Assembly: GCF_015708085.1 (NCBI RefSeq)
Contig: NZ_JADNYM010000012.1
Coordinates: 62,001 to 126,000 of the forward strand
Reading direction: 5' to 3'
Source of the DNA: Arthrobacter terrae
GTDB taxonomy: Bacteria; Actinomycetota; Actinomycetes; Actinomycetales; Micrococcaceae
DNA length: 64,000 bases
The notes under the pieces are model-generated. The model saw only the letters and a list, made by a program, of their open reading frames with translations, was not told where the DNA came from and made no database searches. Position numbers and translations under genes: made by a program. Below are positions 20,147 to 30,700 of the stretch, one piece after another (position 1 is the first letter of the stretch; every line of letters begins with the position of its first letter).

Positions 20147-21044
20147 GCCCGGACGCCTGGGCGTCGGGATCATTGGGGCCGGAAAGGTCGGAGCCGTGCT
20201 GGGGGCCGCCCTGCGCGCCGCCGGACATGCCGTCGTCGGGGTTTCCGCCGTGTCGGCGAATTCACGGGACCGTGCTGAAATCCTCTTGCCGGGCGTGCCG
20301 GTCCTGGAAATTCCGGCGCTGATTGAGCGTTCGGAACTGGTGCTGCTCGCGGTCCCGGATGATGCTCTCCCGATGCTCGTGCAGGGGCTCGCCGCCGCCG
20401 GGGCCTGGCAGCAGGGGCAGCTCGTCGCGCACACTTCCGGGCGCTTCGGCACAAGCGTGCTGGCGCCGGCGCGCGCCGCGGGTGCCATACCGCTGGCGCT
20501 GCATCCTGCGATGACGTTCACCGGCATGACGCTGGACCTGGCGAGATTGCCTGACTGCTGCTTTGGAGTCAGCGCAGATCCGGCTATGCTGCCGATTGCG
20601 CAGGCGCTGGTGGTGGAAATGGGCGCCGAGCCGGTTGTTATCGCGGAGGCGGACAGGGTTCTCTATCACGCCGCATTGGCACATGCCTCTAACCATTTAG
20701 TGACGCTGGCGGCGCAGTCCACGCAACTGCTGGCCGACGTTGGCGTCGAAGCACCGGATCGGATGCTCGGACCACTGCTGCGGGCATCGCTGGAGAATGC
20801 GCTGGCCTCCGGCGAATCGGCGTTGACCGGCCCCGTCGCGCGCGGCGATGTGGGCACGGTCAAGGCGCATACCCATGCACTGCGGGAGTACAGTGACCGC
20901 GACGGGCCGGCAGATTTTTTGGCCGCATATCTCGCCATGACCGCCGCGACCGCGTCGCGGGCAGCCGCGCGGGCTGTGCTGACGCCGGTTCAGCTGCAGC
21001 TCATTGAGGCGGCGCTGCGTCCCGATGAACCGCCGCCGGATTAA
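20136..21044 (+). CDS. Rossmann-like and DUF2520 domain protein
   Basis: A 302-residue protein. The N-terminal half has the dinucleotide-binding fingerprint [20 protein letters not shown] near residue 9, and the C-terminal half is a helical dehydrogenase-like domain (DUF2520) with [18 protein letters not shown] near 176. It resembles ketopantoate or pyrroline reductases in layout, and it sits directly before panC here and in relatives. A role in pantothenate synthesis has been suggested by context only. The ATG at 20136 has GAGGAG upstream. Confidence 0.88.
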   Translation: MNNKPGRLGVGIIGAGKVGAVLGAALRAAGHAVVGVSAVSANSRDRAEILLPGVPVLEIPALIERSELVLLAVPDDALPMLVQGLAAAGAWQQGQLVAHTSGRFGTSVLAPARAAGAIPLALHPAMTFTGMTLDLARLPDCCFGVSADPAMLPIAQALVVEMGAEPVVIAEADRVLYHAALAHASNHLVTLAAQSTQLLADVGVEAPDRMLGPLLRASLENALASGESALTGPVARGDVGTVKAHTHALREYSDRDGPADFLAAYLAMTAATASRAAARAVLTPVQLQLIEAALRPDEPPPD

Positions 21045-21096
21045 TGTGCACTTTCCGTTCCAAGATGTTTTCCGATCCACGAAAGCGAATAAAATT

Positions 21097-22029
21097 ATGG
21101 CCATCGCGCTTGCCACCACTATCGCCGGGCTCCGGAAAGCCAGTGCGGCTCTGCTGGCGGAAAAAAGCCGGGCGTCCGGCTACGAGGGGACGGCGGGAGG
21201 TGCCGCCGGGCCTGCGCGGCTGCCATCGCTGGGCCTCGTGCCGACAATGGGTGCCCTGCATGCCGGCCATGCCGGCTTGGCGCAGGCTGCGGTGGAGCAC
21301 AACGACGTCGTCATCGCCAGCATCTTTGTCAACGCTTTGCAGTTCGGTGATCCGGCAGATCTGGACCGCTATCCCCGCACGTTTGAGGCGGATATGGCTC
21401 TGCTTGAGGCAGCGGGGGTGGACCTGGTCTTTGCTCCCTCCGCACTTGAGATGTATCCGGGCGGGGAGCCGTTGGTCCGCGTGGCGGCAGGGCGCTTAGG
21501 CCAGAAGTACGAGGGGGCCTCCAGACCGGGACATTTTGACGGCGCACTGACGGTGGTCGCTAAACTGCTGCACGTCTGCCAGCCGGCGGTGGGGAATTAC
21601 CGGGCGTATTTTGGCCAAAAAGATGCTCAGCAATTGGTCCTGGTCCGGCAAATGGCGAATGATTTGAATTTTCCCGTCGAGATAGTCGCGGTCCCGACGG
21701 TGCGCAGTGCCGAAGGCCTGGCGCTTTCCAGCCGAAACCGCTTCCTTTCCATTACCGAACGTGACGCGTCGCTGGTGCTTTCCCGGGCACTGAGACTCCT
21801 ACGCGACCGCGCGGATCAGCACATTCCGCTGGATCCTGAGTCGGTGCTTGAAATGATCAAAAGCCAACCGATAACTCAATTGGATTATCTTGAGATTGTC
21901 GACCCCCAGACGTTGGAGCCGAGGGCGGAAAACTGCCGCGAAACACCTTTCACCGGTGAGGCGCTGGCACTGGTCGCAGCCCGGGTTGGCCCTGTCCGGC
22001 TGATCGACAGTATGCCTTTGGGGTACTGA
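21097..22029 (+). CDS. panC: Pantothenate synthetase
   Basis: Joins pantoate and beta-alanine using ATP in coenzyme A synthesis. The 310-residue protein has the HxGH-type ATP motif [13 protein letters not shown] near residue 47, [16 protein letters not shown] near 173 (KMSKS region equivalent follows) and LSSRNRFLS near 208. The ATG at 21097 ([15 protein letters not shown]) fits the family start. An in-frame ATG at 21004 inside the DUF2520 gene would add a 31-residue extension and is unlikely. There is no strong ribosome site. It is the last gene before the lysS promoter. Confidence 0.96.
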   Translation: MAIALATTIAGLRKASAALLAEKSRASGYEGTAGGAAGPARLPSLGLVPTMGALHAGHAGLAQAAVEHNDVVIASIFVNALQFGDPADLDRYPRTFEADMALLEAAGVDLVFAPSALEMYPGGEPLVRVAAGRLGQKYEGASRPGHFDGALTVVAKLLHVCQPAVGNYRAYFGQKDAQQLVLVRQMANDLNFPVEIVAVPTVRSAEGLALSSRNRFLSITERDASLVLSRALRLLRDRADQHIPLDPESVLEMIKSQPITQLDYLEIVDPQTLEPRAENCRETPFTGEALALVAARVGPVRLIDSMPLGY

Positions 22030-22074
22030 CCGGACCGGGGTGCGCAGCTGGGAAGCGTACCCAGTTCCACAGAC

Positions 22075-22080
22075 TAAACT
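22075..22080 (+). promoter_or_regulatory. -10 box of a probable leaderless lysS promoter
   Basis: TAAACT ends eight bases before the lysS GTG at 22089. No Shine-Dalgarno is present. A TTG at 22080 that would otherwise be a possible start overlaps this box. Confidence 0.45.
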
Positions 22081-22088
22081 TGTCTACC

Positions 22089-23606
22089 GTGAGCAATGAC
22101 AAAACCTTGACCCCAGAAGCCGTGGAAGTCCCGGAGCAGATGCAGGTCCGGATGGAAAAGCGGGCCGAGCTGATTGAAACGGGCGCGCAGGCCTATCCCG
22201 TCGGCGTCGAGCTTACCCACACGCTGGCACAGATCCGCGCCAAGTACCCGGAACTGGCGGCTGATGAAACCACCGGCGAAATCGTCGGTGTAGCCGGCCG
22301 CGTTGTTTTTATCCGCAACACCGGCAAGCTGTGCTTCGCCACCCTCCAGGCCGGTGACGGAACGCGGCTGCAGGCCATGCTCAGCCTGGCGGCGGTAGGG
22401 GAACCGGCGCTGGTGGACTGGAAGGCACTGGTGGATCTGGGGGACCACGTATTCATTCATGGGGAGGTCATCAGTTCACGGCGCGGTGAGCTTTCCATCA
22501 TGGCGGACTCGTGGCGGATGGCTTCCAAGGCGCTGCGGCCGCTGCCGGTGCTGCACGCGGAGCTGTCCGAAGAAATGCGGGTCCGTCAGCGCTACGTCGA
22601 CCTAATTGTGCGCCAGGATGCCCGGGAGCAGGTCAGGACACGCTCGGCGATTGTCCGGGCCATCAGGGACACCCTGCACGGCGAGGATTACATTGAGCTG
22701 GAAACGCCTATTCTTCAGCTGGTGCACGGTGGGGCAGCCGCCCGGCCGTTCCGGACACATCTTAATGCTTTCGATCAGCCTATGACCTTGCGCATCGCGA
22801 TCGAGCTTTATCTTAAGCGGGCCGTGGTCGGCGGAATTGACAAGGTTTTCGAAGTAGGCCGCATTTTCCGCAACGAGGGCGTTGATTCCACGCACAGCCC
22901 GGAATTCACCATGCTTGAGGCCTATGAAGCCTACGGGGACCAATTCAGTATGGCCAGGATCATGCAGCGCATAGTTTTGGCGTGCGCCGACGCTGCCGGC
23001 TCGCGGACCATACAGACGCCGCGCGGGACGGTAGAGCTCGACGGCGAGTGGCCTTGGCTGCCGCTGTACCGGGGGCTTTCCGACGCTATCGGGGAGGAGA
23101 TAACTCCGGAGACGACGGCATCGCAGCTTCGCGTCATTGCCGCCCGGCACGCTCTGCCGGTGGATCCCGCGTGGGATGCCGAGAAGCTGGCGGTGGAGCT
23201 CTTTGGCGAAATTGTGGAGCCGACGCTGATCCAGCCGACCTTCGTCTGTGACTATCCGCCGTCGGCCCAGCCGCTGGCCCGCCCGCACCGCACGGATGGA
23301 CGGCTCATTGAGGCGTGGGATCTGATCATTGACGGCAGGGAAACCGGTACCGCATTTTCCGAATTAGTGGACCCGGTGATTCAGCGTGAGCGGCTTACCG
23401 CGCAGTCACTGCAGGCTGCGGCAGGGGATCCGGAGGCCATGGCGCTCGATGAGGACTTCCTGCGGGCGCTGGAGTATGGGGCGCCCCCCATGGGTGGCCT
23501 GGGCCTTGGCGTGGATCGGCTGGTAATGCTGTTTACCGGGGTGGGAATACGCGAGGCGATTCTCTTCCCCCTGATGAAGCCCGAAAGCCTCCCAAAACCC
23601 GAATAG
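22089..23606 (+). CDS. lysS: Lysine--tRNA ligase (class II)
   Basis: Charges tRNA-Lys. The 505-residue protein has the OB-fold anticodon-binding domain (about 60-150: VVGVAGRVVFIRNTGK then VDLGDHVFIHGEV) and the class II core with motif 2 GRIFRNEGVDSTHSPEFT near 257 and motif 3 GLGLGVDRLVML near 474. The GTG at 22089 (MSNDKTLTPEAVE) is preferred over TTG 22080, which overlaps a -10-like box. A small membrane-protein gene starts twelve bases after the stop. Confidence 0.96.
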   Translation: MSNDKTLTPEAVEVPEQMQVRMEKRAELIETGAQAYPVGVELTHTLAQIRAKYPELAADETTGEIVGVAGRVVFIRNTGKLCFATLQAGDGTRLQAMLSLAAVGEPALVDWKALVDLGDHVFIHGEVISSRRGELSIMADSWRMASKALRPLPVLHAELSEEMRVRQRYVDLIVRQDAREQVRTRSAIVRAIRDTLHGEDYIELETPILQLVHGGAAARPFRTHLNAFDQPMTLRIAIELYLKRAVVGGIDKVFEVGRIFRNEGVDSTHSPEFTMLEAYEAYGDQFSMARIMQRIVLACADAAGSRTIQTPRGTVELDGEWPWLPLYRGLSDAIGEEITPETTASQLRVIAARHALPVDPAWDAEKLAVELFGEIVEPTLIQPTFVCDYPPSAQPLARPHRTDGRLIEAWDLIIDGRETGTAFSELVDPVIQRERLTAQSLQAAAGDPEAMALDEDFLRALEYGAPPMGGLGLGVDRLVMLFTGVGIREAILFPLMKPESLPKPE

Positions 23607-23618
23607 AAGAGGGAAACA

Positions 23619-23783
23619 ATGGATTTTCTGGCAGCTATGGTTCCATACCTGGCGGTTATCGTTCCGTCAGCGGCGCTTGCGGCGCTATTTTATTTCGCCA
23701 TGAAGGCAATTTTCAATGCCGACAGATCGGAACGCGACGCCTTGGCACAAGCCGAGCGCGAAGCTGACGAAAGACTCGACTAA
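23619..23783 (+). CDS. Small single-pass membrane protein behind lysS
   Basis: A 54-residue protein too short for routine gene calls: ATG at 23619 with a good AGAGGG ribosome site, MDFLAAMVPYLAVIVPSAAL, one membrane helix (about 8-30), then a highly charged cytoplasmic tail (DRSERDALAQAEREADERLD) that looks helical. The spacing of twelve bases from lysS and the strong ribosome site support a real gene. I cannot name a family. Similar short lysS-linked membrane proteins occur in Arthrobacter, from general knowledge rather than a search. Confidence 0.7.
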   Translation: MDFLAAMVPYLAVIVPSAALAALFYFAMKAIFNADRSERDALAQAEREADERLD

Positions 23784-23941
23784 AAGCTTAATTTTCCACA
23801 GTCGAATCAATTATCTTTGACTGCACACTCACAGAGCGCCATACTTAATATGGAAATGAATTGGGAATAGCAATCGTCTGCAAAGTACGGTCCGCTATAT
23901 TTCCGGTTCAGCGGATCCGGGAATCTAGGTAAGGGGTTCTG
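23784..23941 (+). promoter_or_regulatory. AT-rich upstream region and likely promoter of lsr2
   Basis: This 158-base region is visibly richer in A and T than its surroundings. A TTGACT (23817-23822) with TACTTA (23842-23847) gives a possible promoter, although the 19-base spacer is long. AAGGGG (23932-23937) is the ribosome site. Lsr2 binds AT-rich DNA, so self-regulation is plausible. Confidence 0.45.
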
Positions 23942-24268
23942 ATGGCGCAAAAAGTTGAAATCACGTTGGTCGATGACATTGACGAGGGCCCCGCGGATGA
24001 GAATGTCCGTTTTGCGCTCGACGGCGTCAGTTACGAAATCGACCTTTCGGCGGCCCATGCCGGTGAGTTGCGTGAAGCGTTGGGAGTTTATCTTGCGAAG
24101 GGCCGACGAGTCACGGGCCGAGTGGCAAAAGGCCGCTCAGGGGCCTCTCCCAAGGGTCAGGATGTGGGCCAGATCAGGCGCTGGGCGCGGGAAAACGGTT
24201 ACCCCGTCCGCGAACGCGGCAGGATACAGGCGGAAATCCAAGAGGCTTACTTCAACGCCAACGGCTGA
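23942..24268 (+). CDS. lsr2: Lsr2-family nucleoid-associated protein
   Basis: H-NS-like DNA-bridging protein that silences AT-rich, often horizontally acquired, DNA in actinobacteria. The 108-residue length is typical. The N-terminal dimerisation domain (MAQKVEITLVDDIDEGPADE to about 60) has the conserved ENVRFALDGVSYEIDLS, and the C-terminal DNA-binding domain has IRRWARENGYPVRERGRI with the minor-groove RGR motif near 94-96. The ATG has a strong AAGGGG. It is preceded by an AT-rich region and followed after 98 bases by clpC, the standard actinobacterial order lysS-lsr2-clpC. Confidence 0.96.
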   Translation: MAQKVEITLVDDIDEGPADENVRFALDGVSYEIDLSAAHAGELREALGVYLAKGRRVTGRVAKGRSGASPKGQDVGQIRRWARENGYPVRERGRIQAEIQEAYFNANG

Positions 24269-24324
24269 CTTTCCCGGGCGTCATATTTCCCCTGTGGCGA
24301 ACAAGCACCCACGAAGCCCGGTAC

Positions 24325-24347
24325 CTGCGTAGCATCAAAGTACGCAG
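24325..24347 (+). promoter_or_regulatory. Inverted repeat upstream of clpC
   Basis: Perfect 7-bp arms CTGCGTA (24325-24331) and TACGCAG (24341-24347) separated by nine bases, ending 19 bases before the clpC ATG. It could be a repressor or activator site, or a 5'-UTR hairpin. It does not match a motif I can name with confidence (ClgR and HspR were considered). Confidence 0.4.
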
Positions 24348-24366
24348 TAGCTAGGAGTGTGGCGCA

Positions 24367-26856
24367 ATGTTTGAGAGATTCACTGATCGAGCCCGACGTG
24401 TTGTCGTGCTGGCCCAAGAAGAGGCCCGCATGCTCAACCATAACTACATCGGCACTGAGCACATTCTGCTCGGTCTCATCCACGAGGGTGAAGGTGTCGC
24501 AGCAAAGGCACTTGAGTCGCTGAGCATTTCCCTTGATGGCGTGCGCGAGCAGGTCCAGGAAATCATTGGTCAAGGACAGCAGGCGCCCAGCGGACATATC
24601 CCGTTCACGCCGCGGGCCAAGAAGGTACTGGAGCTCTCGCTGCGCGAGGCACTACAGCTCGGCCACAACTACATCGGCACAGAGCACATTCTGCTTGGTC
24701 TGATCCGCGAGGGTGAAGGCGTTGCCGCGCAGGTACTGGTTAAGCTCGGTGCTGACCTGAATCGGGTACGCCAGCAGGTCATCCAGCTGCTGTCCGGATA
24801 CCAGGGCAAGGAGCCCGTCGCTTCCGGTGCCGGGCAGCAGGAAGGCGCACCCGCCGGGTCTGTGGTTCTGGATCAATTTGGCCGGAACCTGACTCAGGCA
24901 GCGCGCGAAAACAAACTGGACCCTGTTATCGGACGCGAACACGAGATGGAACGCGTCATGCAGGTCCTCTCGCGCCGTACCAAGAACAATCCTGTCCTGA
25001 TCGGTGAACCGGGTGTCGGCAAGACGGCCGTCGTCGAAGGCCTGGCCCAGGCGATTGTGCGTGGAGATGTTCCGGAAACCATCCGGGACAAGCAGTTGTA
25101 CACCCTGGACCTCGGCTCGCTCGTGGCCGGGTCCCGGTACCGCGGTGATTTTGAGGAACGCCTGAAGAAGGTCCTCAAAGAGATCCGTACCCGCGGGGAC
25201 ATCATCTTGTTTATTGACGAGATCCACACCCTCGTAGGCGCAGGCGCGGCCGAGGGTGCCATCGATGCTGCCTCCATCCTGAAGCCAATGCTGGCCCGCG
25301 GTGAGCTGCAGACCATCGGTGCCACCACCTTGGATGAGTACCGCAAACACATTGAAAAGGATGCTGCGCTGGAGCGCCGTTTCCAGCCGATCCAAGTGGC
25401 GGAGCCGAATGTGGTCCACACGATCGAAATCCTCAAGGGACTTCGTGACCGTTACGAGGCGCACCACCGCGTTTCCATCACGGATGGAGCTTTGGCCGCA
25501 GCCGCCACGCTCTCGGAGCGCTACATCAGCGACCGTTTCCTGCCGGACAAGGCAATTGACCTTATCGATGAGGCAGGTGCCCGGCTGCGCATCCGGCGGA
25601 TGACGGCACCGCCGGAGCTCAAGGTCATGGACGGCAACATTGCCGAGGTCAAGCGGGAGAAGGAATCCGCCATTGACGCCCAGGACTTCGAGGGTGCAGC
25701 TTCGCTGCGTGACAAGGAGCAAAAACTCATTGCCGCGCGGGCGGAAAAAGAACGCAAATGGAAGTCCGGCGGCCTGGATGACATTTCCGAGGTTGATGAG
25801 GAATTGATCGCTGAAGTGCTGGCCAACTCGACCGGCATCCCGGTCTTCAAGCTCACGGAGGAAGAATCCTCGCGTCTGCTGAAGATGGAAGACGAACTGC
25901 ACAAGCGTGTGGTGGGCCAGAATGAGGCCATCAAATCCATCTCGCAGGCTATCCGGCGCACCCGTGCCGGGCTGAAGGACCCCAAGCGTCCGGGCGGCTC
26001 GTTCATCTTTGCCGGCCCCACCGGCGTCGGTAAGACGGAGCTGGCCAAGGCGCTGGCGGAATTCCTCTTCGGCGACGAAGACGCGCTCATTACGCTGGAC
26101 ATGTCCGAGTACTCGGAGAAGCACACCGTCTCGCGGCTCTTCGGTGCCCCTCCGGGCTACGTGGGCTATGAGGAAGGCGGACAGCTGACCGAAAAGGTCC
26201 GCCGCCGGCCGTTCTCGGTGGTGCTCTTCGATGAGGTGGAGAAGGCCCACTCTGATCTGTTCAATTCGCTCCTGCAGATCCTCGAAGACGGCCGTCTGAC
26301 GGACAGCCAGGGCCGGGTGGTGGACTTCAAGAACACGATCATTATTATGACCACCAACCTCGGTACCCGGGACATCTCCAAGAGTGTGGCCACCGGCTTC
26401 CAGTCCGGCACGGATATACAGACCGGCTACAACCGGATGCGCGCCCGGGTCACGGAAGAGCTCAAGCAGCACTTCCGTCCCGAGTTCCTGAACCGCGTGG
26501 ACGATGTTGTGGTGTTCCCGCAGCTGACCCAGACGGAAATCATCGAGATTGTCGATATGTTCGTCGCCAGGCTGGAAAAGCGGATGCAGGATAAGGACAT
26601 GGGCATCGAGCTGACCGGTGCCGCCAAGGTATTGCTGGCCACCCGCGGTTACGATCCCGCGATGGGTGCCCGGCCGCTGCGCCGCACCATCCAGCGCGAA
26701 ATCGAGGACCAGCTGTCCGAGAAGATCCTCTTCGGCGAGATCAAGGCTGGAGATATCGTTGCCATTGATGTAACCGGGGAGGGCGACGACGCCAAGTTCA
26801 CCTTCGAGGGAACGTCGAAGCCGCGCGTCCCGGACGCATTGCCCGCAGGCGCCTAG
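24367..26856 (+). CDS. clpC: ATP-dependent Clp protease ATP-binding subunit ClpC
   Basis: HSP100 unfoldase that feeds ClpP and handles damaged proteins. The 829-residue protein has two N-domain repeats (residues 1-145: both contain [14 protein letters not shown]), Walker A GEPGVGKT near 215 and Walker [15 protein letters not shown] near 280 in the first AAA domain, a coiled UVR-containing middle domain (about 415-460), and Walker A GPTGVGKT near 555 in the second AAA domain. The start [20 protein letters not shown] is universal for ClpC. AGGAG lies about ten bases upstream. A strong terminator follows. Confidence 0.98.
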   Translation: MFERFTDRARRVVVLAQEEARMLNHNYIGTEHILLGLIHEGEGVAAKALESLSISLDGVREQVQEIIGQGQQAPSGHIPFTPRAKKVLELSLREALQLGHNYIGTEHILLGLIREGEGVAAQVLVKLGADLNRVRQQVIQLLSGYQGKEPVASGAGQQEGAPAGSVVLDQFGRNLTQAARENKLDPVIGREHEMERVMQVLSRRTKNNPVLIGEPGVGKTAVVEGLAQAIVRGDVPETIRDKQLYTLDLGSLVAGSRYRGDFEERLKKVLKEIRTRGDIILFIDEIHTLVGAGAAEGAIDAASILKPMLARGELQTIGATTLDEYRKHIEKDAALERRFQPIQVAEPNVVHTIEILKGLRDRYEAHHRVSITDGALAAAATLSERYISDRFLPDKAIDLIDEAGARLRIRRMTAPPELKVMDGNIAEVKREKESAIDAQDFEGAASLRDKEQKLIAARAEKERKWKSGGLDDISEVDEELIAEVLANSTGIPVFKLTEEESSRLLKMEDELHKRVVGQNEAIKSISQAIRRTRAGLKDPKRPGGSFIFAGPTGVGKTELAKALAEFLFGDEDALITLDMSEYSEKHTVSRLFGAPPGYVGYEEGGQLTEKVRRRPFSVVLFDEVEKAHSDLFNSLLQILEDGRLTDSQGRVVDFKNTIIIMTTNLGTRDISKSVATGFQSGTDIQTGYNRMRARVTEELKQHFRPEFLNRVDDVVVFPQLTQTEIIEIVDMFVARLEKRMQDKDMGIELTGAAKVLLATRGYDPAMGARPLRRTIQREIEDQLSEKILFGEIKAGDIVAIDVTGEGDDAKFTFEGTSKPRVPDALPAGA

Positions 26857-26900
26857 CAGCAGCAGGCTAAACTGCGTAGAAACTCCGTAAAAACTGCGCG

Positions 26901-26963
26901 GTGAGTGCGGCGGACTTCCCCTACAACTATGGTGTAAGGGAAGATCGCCGCACTCACTTTTTT
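26901..26963 (+). terminator. Rho-independent terminator after clpC
   Basis: A 12-bp perfect stem (gtgagtgcggcg at 26901-26912, cgccgcactcac at 26946-26957) with an inner cttccc/gggaag stem, followed by six T residues (26958-26963). This is the clearest intrinsic terminator in the window. Confidence 0.9.
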
Positions 26964-27019
26964 GTGCATCGGGCCGCTCCGGGCTGGTCAAGCCGGATCT
27001 GGAGGCTTAGGTTCAGGAT

Positions 27020-27574
27020 GTGAATGGAAATGAGCCCGCGAGGAGCATCCTCAGCCTGCCCGAACGGCTTCGTGCCCGAGCGACCATGCTCCAGCACGGC
27101 AGTTCCACAGATCGCACGGTTTTCTTCTCGGATGCTGTCTTCGCCATCGCGATGACGCTGCTGGTGCAGGACTTGAAACTGCCCGATTTTCCTGCGGATG
27201 CCGGGGCCGGTGCTGTTTCCGATGCTCTTGCCGCAAAAGTTCCGGCGCTGGGAAGCTCTATCCTGAGTTTTGCGCTGGTCGGCAGAACGTGGCTGAATCA
27301 TCACCGGCGCTTCGGTGCCATCACCCGGTATGACGGCAAGCTACAGGTCTGCCGGTGCCGACCAGTATCCTTTTTGAGGCAGTTGGGAATTCGTCCTGGC
27401 CGCCCATTCTCTATGCCGTTACTGTTTCGGGCAGCACCACCGCAGTTTGGGCGGTCTTCCTGCTCTCGGTTCCGGTGGCGGAATCGGTTCCGGTGGCGGA
27501 AATTCGCCGCCGCCCAGACGCTGCTGTTTGCGGCCCAGGACAGCTCTGCTAAGCCTGCCGCGCCCCAGCAGTAA
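27020..27574 (+). pseudogene. Broken TMEM175-family (DUF1211) potassium-channel-like gene
   Basis: The N-terminal part carries the family's R-x-x-FFSD signature as DRTVFFSDAVFAIAMTLL and continues through the second helix to WLNHHRRFGAITRYDGKLQ. The expected third helix is then missing. The frame changes near 27350, and PTSILFEAVGNSSWPPILYA, which belongs further along in the family, appears in another frame (from about 27355). An 18-bp tandem duplication lies further on at 27466-27501. So about 60 bases are deleted with a frameshift and the end is nonsense. The intact family is ~200 residues with six helices. The gene is almost certainly non-functional unless it is a sequencing error, which the internal loss argues against. 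Confidence 0.75.
27466..27501 (+). repeat. Perfect 18-bp tandem duplication in the TMEM175 pseudogene
   Basis: Two identical copies of tcggttccggtggcggaa lie side by side, downstream of the frameshift. Confidence 0.9.
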
Positions 27575-27634
27575 CAGTTGCTTTCCTCATCGGACCCGTA
27601 TCCGGTGCCGAGTGCTTGCTGGACGGACGCAAGA

Positions 27635-27665
27635 GAGGTGGCCCGGAAGTCTTCCGGGCCACCTC
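27635..27665. terminator. 15-bp palindromic hairpin downstream of the SLH protease
   Basis: Perfect arms gaggtggcccggaag and cttccgggccacctc around a single base, 40 bases beyond the minus-strand protease stop and downstream of the pseudogene. It could terminate transcription from either side. No clear U-tract is present on either strand. Confidence 0.6.
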
Positions 27666-27704
27666 AATTGGTTACTTGCTATTCACCTTCCGTGCTGGGC
27701 CCGG

Positions 27705-30700
27705 TTACGGGACCAGCGGGTTGCACCCCCCGTTGGCACCTTCATAGGTGTCCAGGCGGTGGATGAATGCTGCCATCGCCTCGCGGGTGTTGGCTTCCAC
27801 GGGGTGGTAGCTTCCATCCGGGTAACCGGTGGAGATCTCCGTGTCACCCATCCAGGAGATTTCTTTGTAGAACTGGTTGTTGGTTGCGACATCCGTGAAC
27901 GCGGAGGTTGCGGGGGCCTGGTAGTCCTTGGCAGCCGGGATCATGCAGTAGTCCCCGGCGAATCGCTTCAGGAAGGCGGCCATCGCATCACGGTTTACAG
28001 CGGACAACGGCCGGTAAGACCCGTCGTCATATCCCATGGACAGCCCCGTCGAGGACATCCAGGACATTTCCTTGTAATACTGGGTGTTCGCGTTGATGTC
28101 CGTGAAGGGCGACTTTGTGGGGGCGGAGTACGCCGGTGAACCAGCCAGGCGGTAAAGGAACGCCGCCATGGCGTCGCGGTTCATCGTCTCGTAGGGCCGA
28201 TAGGTACCATCCGGGTATCCGGTAGTCAGGCCCTTGTCTGCCATCCAGTTAATGTCCGCCTCGAACTTCGTTCCGGGTACATCGCTGAAGCGGAGCTGCC
28301 CATTTTCAGTCGGGACAACCTCAGCCTTCTGGTCCGTAGCGTTATGCAGGTGCAGGAACAGCGCTTGGGACTTGACGTCTTTCGACGCCCGGTTCACGGT
28401 CAGCTGTGTTGCATCTGCGTCGACGAACAGTGAATCGGCGGCGCCACCTTCGAACCACAGATCAGGGGTGACCGGGTTGAAGGAGACGGCGGGGGATGTA
28501 TCCACCGGCACATTCTTACCCGTGTTGTCGATGCTGTAGGCACTCGTGGTGATCACCTGGTAAGTGAACGGTGCCGGCTTCGTGACATCCACACCGAGTG
28601 CCGACGCGAGCACCGGCAGCATGATCGTGTTGGTGTCGTAGGTGTTGGTGTCCGTGTCGCCAAGGAGACCGTTCGCGAACTCCTGGTCCACCGTCTCGGT
28701 AGTGCCGTCGGCATTCAGCTTGTCGGTGACGACGAGGATGCCGTCATAGCCCTTTGCGACGGTGGTGTACGTCTGGAAATCAGACTTACCGTCGCCATTG
28801 GTGTCGATTTCGACGCTGATCCCGCTGGCCGCCAGCAATGCCGGCCAATTGCCCCAGGTGCTGACACCAAAGTTGATCATGCCGTCGGCGGGATCGCCAC
28901 CTGCCTTAAGGATGGCGGGAACCGTCGAGGATGCTCCAACGTACTGCAGGTCCATGGACTTGTTCGTGATCGTCGCGACCGGATTGTCTGCCTTACGCTC
29001 GCTGCTCGCACCGAGTTCGAACGGAGCCACAATGGAGAGGTACTGCTCCGTCCCCGTGCCCTGCATAATGCCGCGGCCTGAGAGGGTCGCAGCTGTTGTG
29101 TTTTCCGAGGGCTTGAAAGTGATCTTCGGGCCGGCGGTCATTGTGGCGACCGGCTTAGGGGCTGCATAGACCGGAACCCGCAGAGTGGGTGAAGAATCCG
29201 ACTTCAGCTGCACCCGGCCGGAGGCATCCGCAAGGAACGTGCGCGGAAGGCCCAGCTGGGTAGCGGACATCGTCGGATCCAGTGACTTTGCCAGCTTGGT
29301 GGGATCGGCCACCGTCATCGTGACGGAGACTTCGGCCGCCGAGGAGTTCGCCGGCACAATGATCGAAGCCGGAGAGACGCTATACACGACGCCCGGCATC
29401 TGGGTGGCAGGCAGGTAGGACGCGGCGAACGTCTGCGGTGTGTTGCTGCGGTTCTGCACGGTGATCTTCTTCGTCACCGTGACAGCCTTGTCCGCTACCT
29501 CGACAACGCCGAAGTTGACGCTGGTCAGAGTCGGATCATCGGTGGCGTAGGCCAGAACATTGTCGCTGACAGCATCCAATGCGTTGACCCGGCCGGAACC
29601 TACCCGGTTGGGTCCATAGGCCACATTGCCGGTCATGATGTCCACATTGGCAGTGTTCATGATGGTGCTCTTTACCTGGTATGGCGTCATCTTGCCCGTT
29701 GCAAACAACAGGGCAGCGATGCCGGCCACATGCGGGGTAGCCATCGAGGTACCGCTCATGACGGCAATCCCGTTACCGGAACCGACACCAACGGAGCCAA
29801 TCGAGGTCCCGGGAGCTGCAACGTCAGGCTTGACGATGCCGTTGGAACCGTGGACTCCACGGGAGGAACTGGAATTGAGCGTATCGAGGGCGTTGGTAGC
29901 GGCAGAGGCAGCACCCTTGAATGCCGGGTTCAACTGGATCTGCAGAGTGCCTGCCTTGGCGGCGGGGGTCAGCGAGTCTGTTGCCGCCTTGTTGAACTGA
30001 ACACCCGGGATCGTCGCGTTGCCGGCAATGCCTGCTTCGAAGACGGTGCGCTGGGAATTGAAGACAACGCCCTTGGCGCCGGCCTTCTCGGCATTGTTGA
30101 ACCGGTCCGCGGAGCCACATTTGCGGGTGGCGTCGTTGTCATCCCAACTGAGCATCACCCACTTACCGGCAAAGGCCGCGGCCTCCTCGGTGCTGAATTC
30201 TGTACACCCGGTATTGTTCGAATCCGGCGCAAACTGGACAGTACCTTTGAGCATGGCCGGTGTAACCGAAGGATCCGAGTAATTAAAGTTGGACGAATAC
30301 TGACCGGCAACGGAACCAGCCTTGTCTGCGGGAGCCAGCACGTCAATCCGGTCCACGGCGGCCTGCGAACCAACACTGTTGGCTACGGTCAAGGAGGACT
30401 TTGCGTTGCCCGGGGAGCCACCGATGTCATAAAAATCGCCGGCATTTCCGGACGCCACTACGGAGAGCACGCCAAGACCGGTCAGTGCATCGACGATGTC
30501 ATTTTCCGGGTCATCGGTGGGAGAGTAGTCCGAACCAAGCGACATATTGACCACATTGGCACGGTCGCTGAAGTCGCCGTCATTATTGGGGTCCAGCACC
30601 TTGTCGAGGGCAAGGCCGACAACGTCGGAGGAACCTTCACACCCAAAGACGCGCAGCGAGACGAGTTTGGCCATCGGAGCCGAGCCGGGTCCGATCTTCA

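Noticed and set aside
24652-26991. Very long open frame antisense to clpC
   Set aside because: It follows the codon pattern of clpC in the opposite strand (GC-rich third positions create open antisense frames), has no ribosome site and no recognisable domains. The same holds for long antisense frames over ftsH, folE, lysS and fruA.
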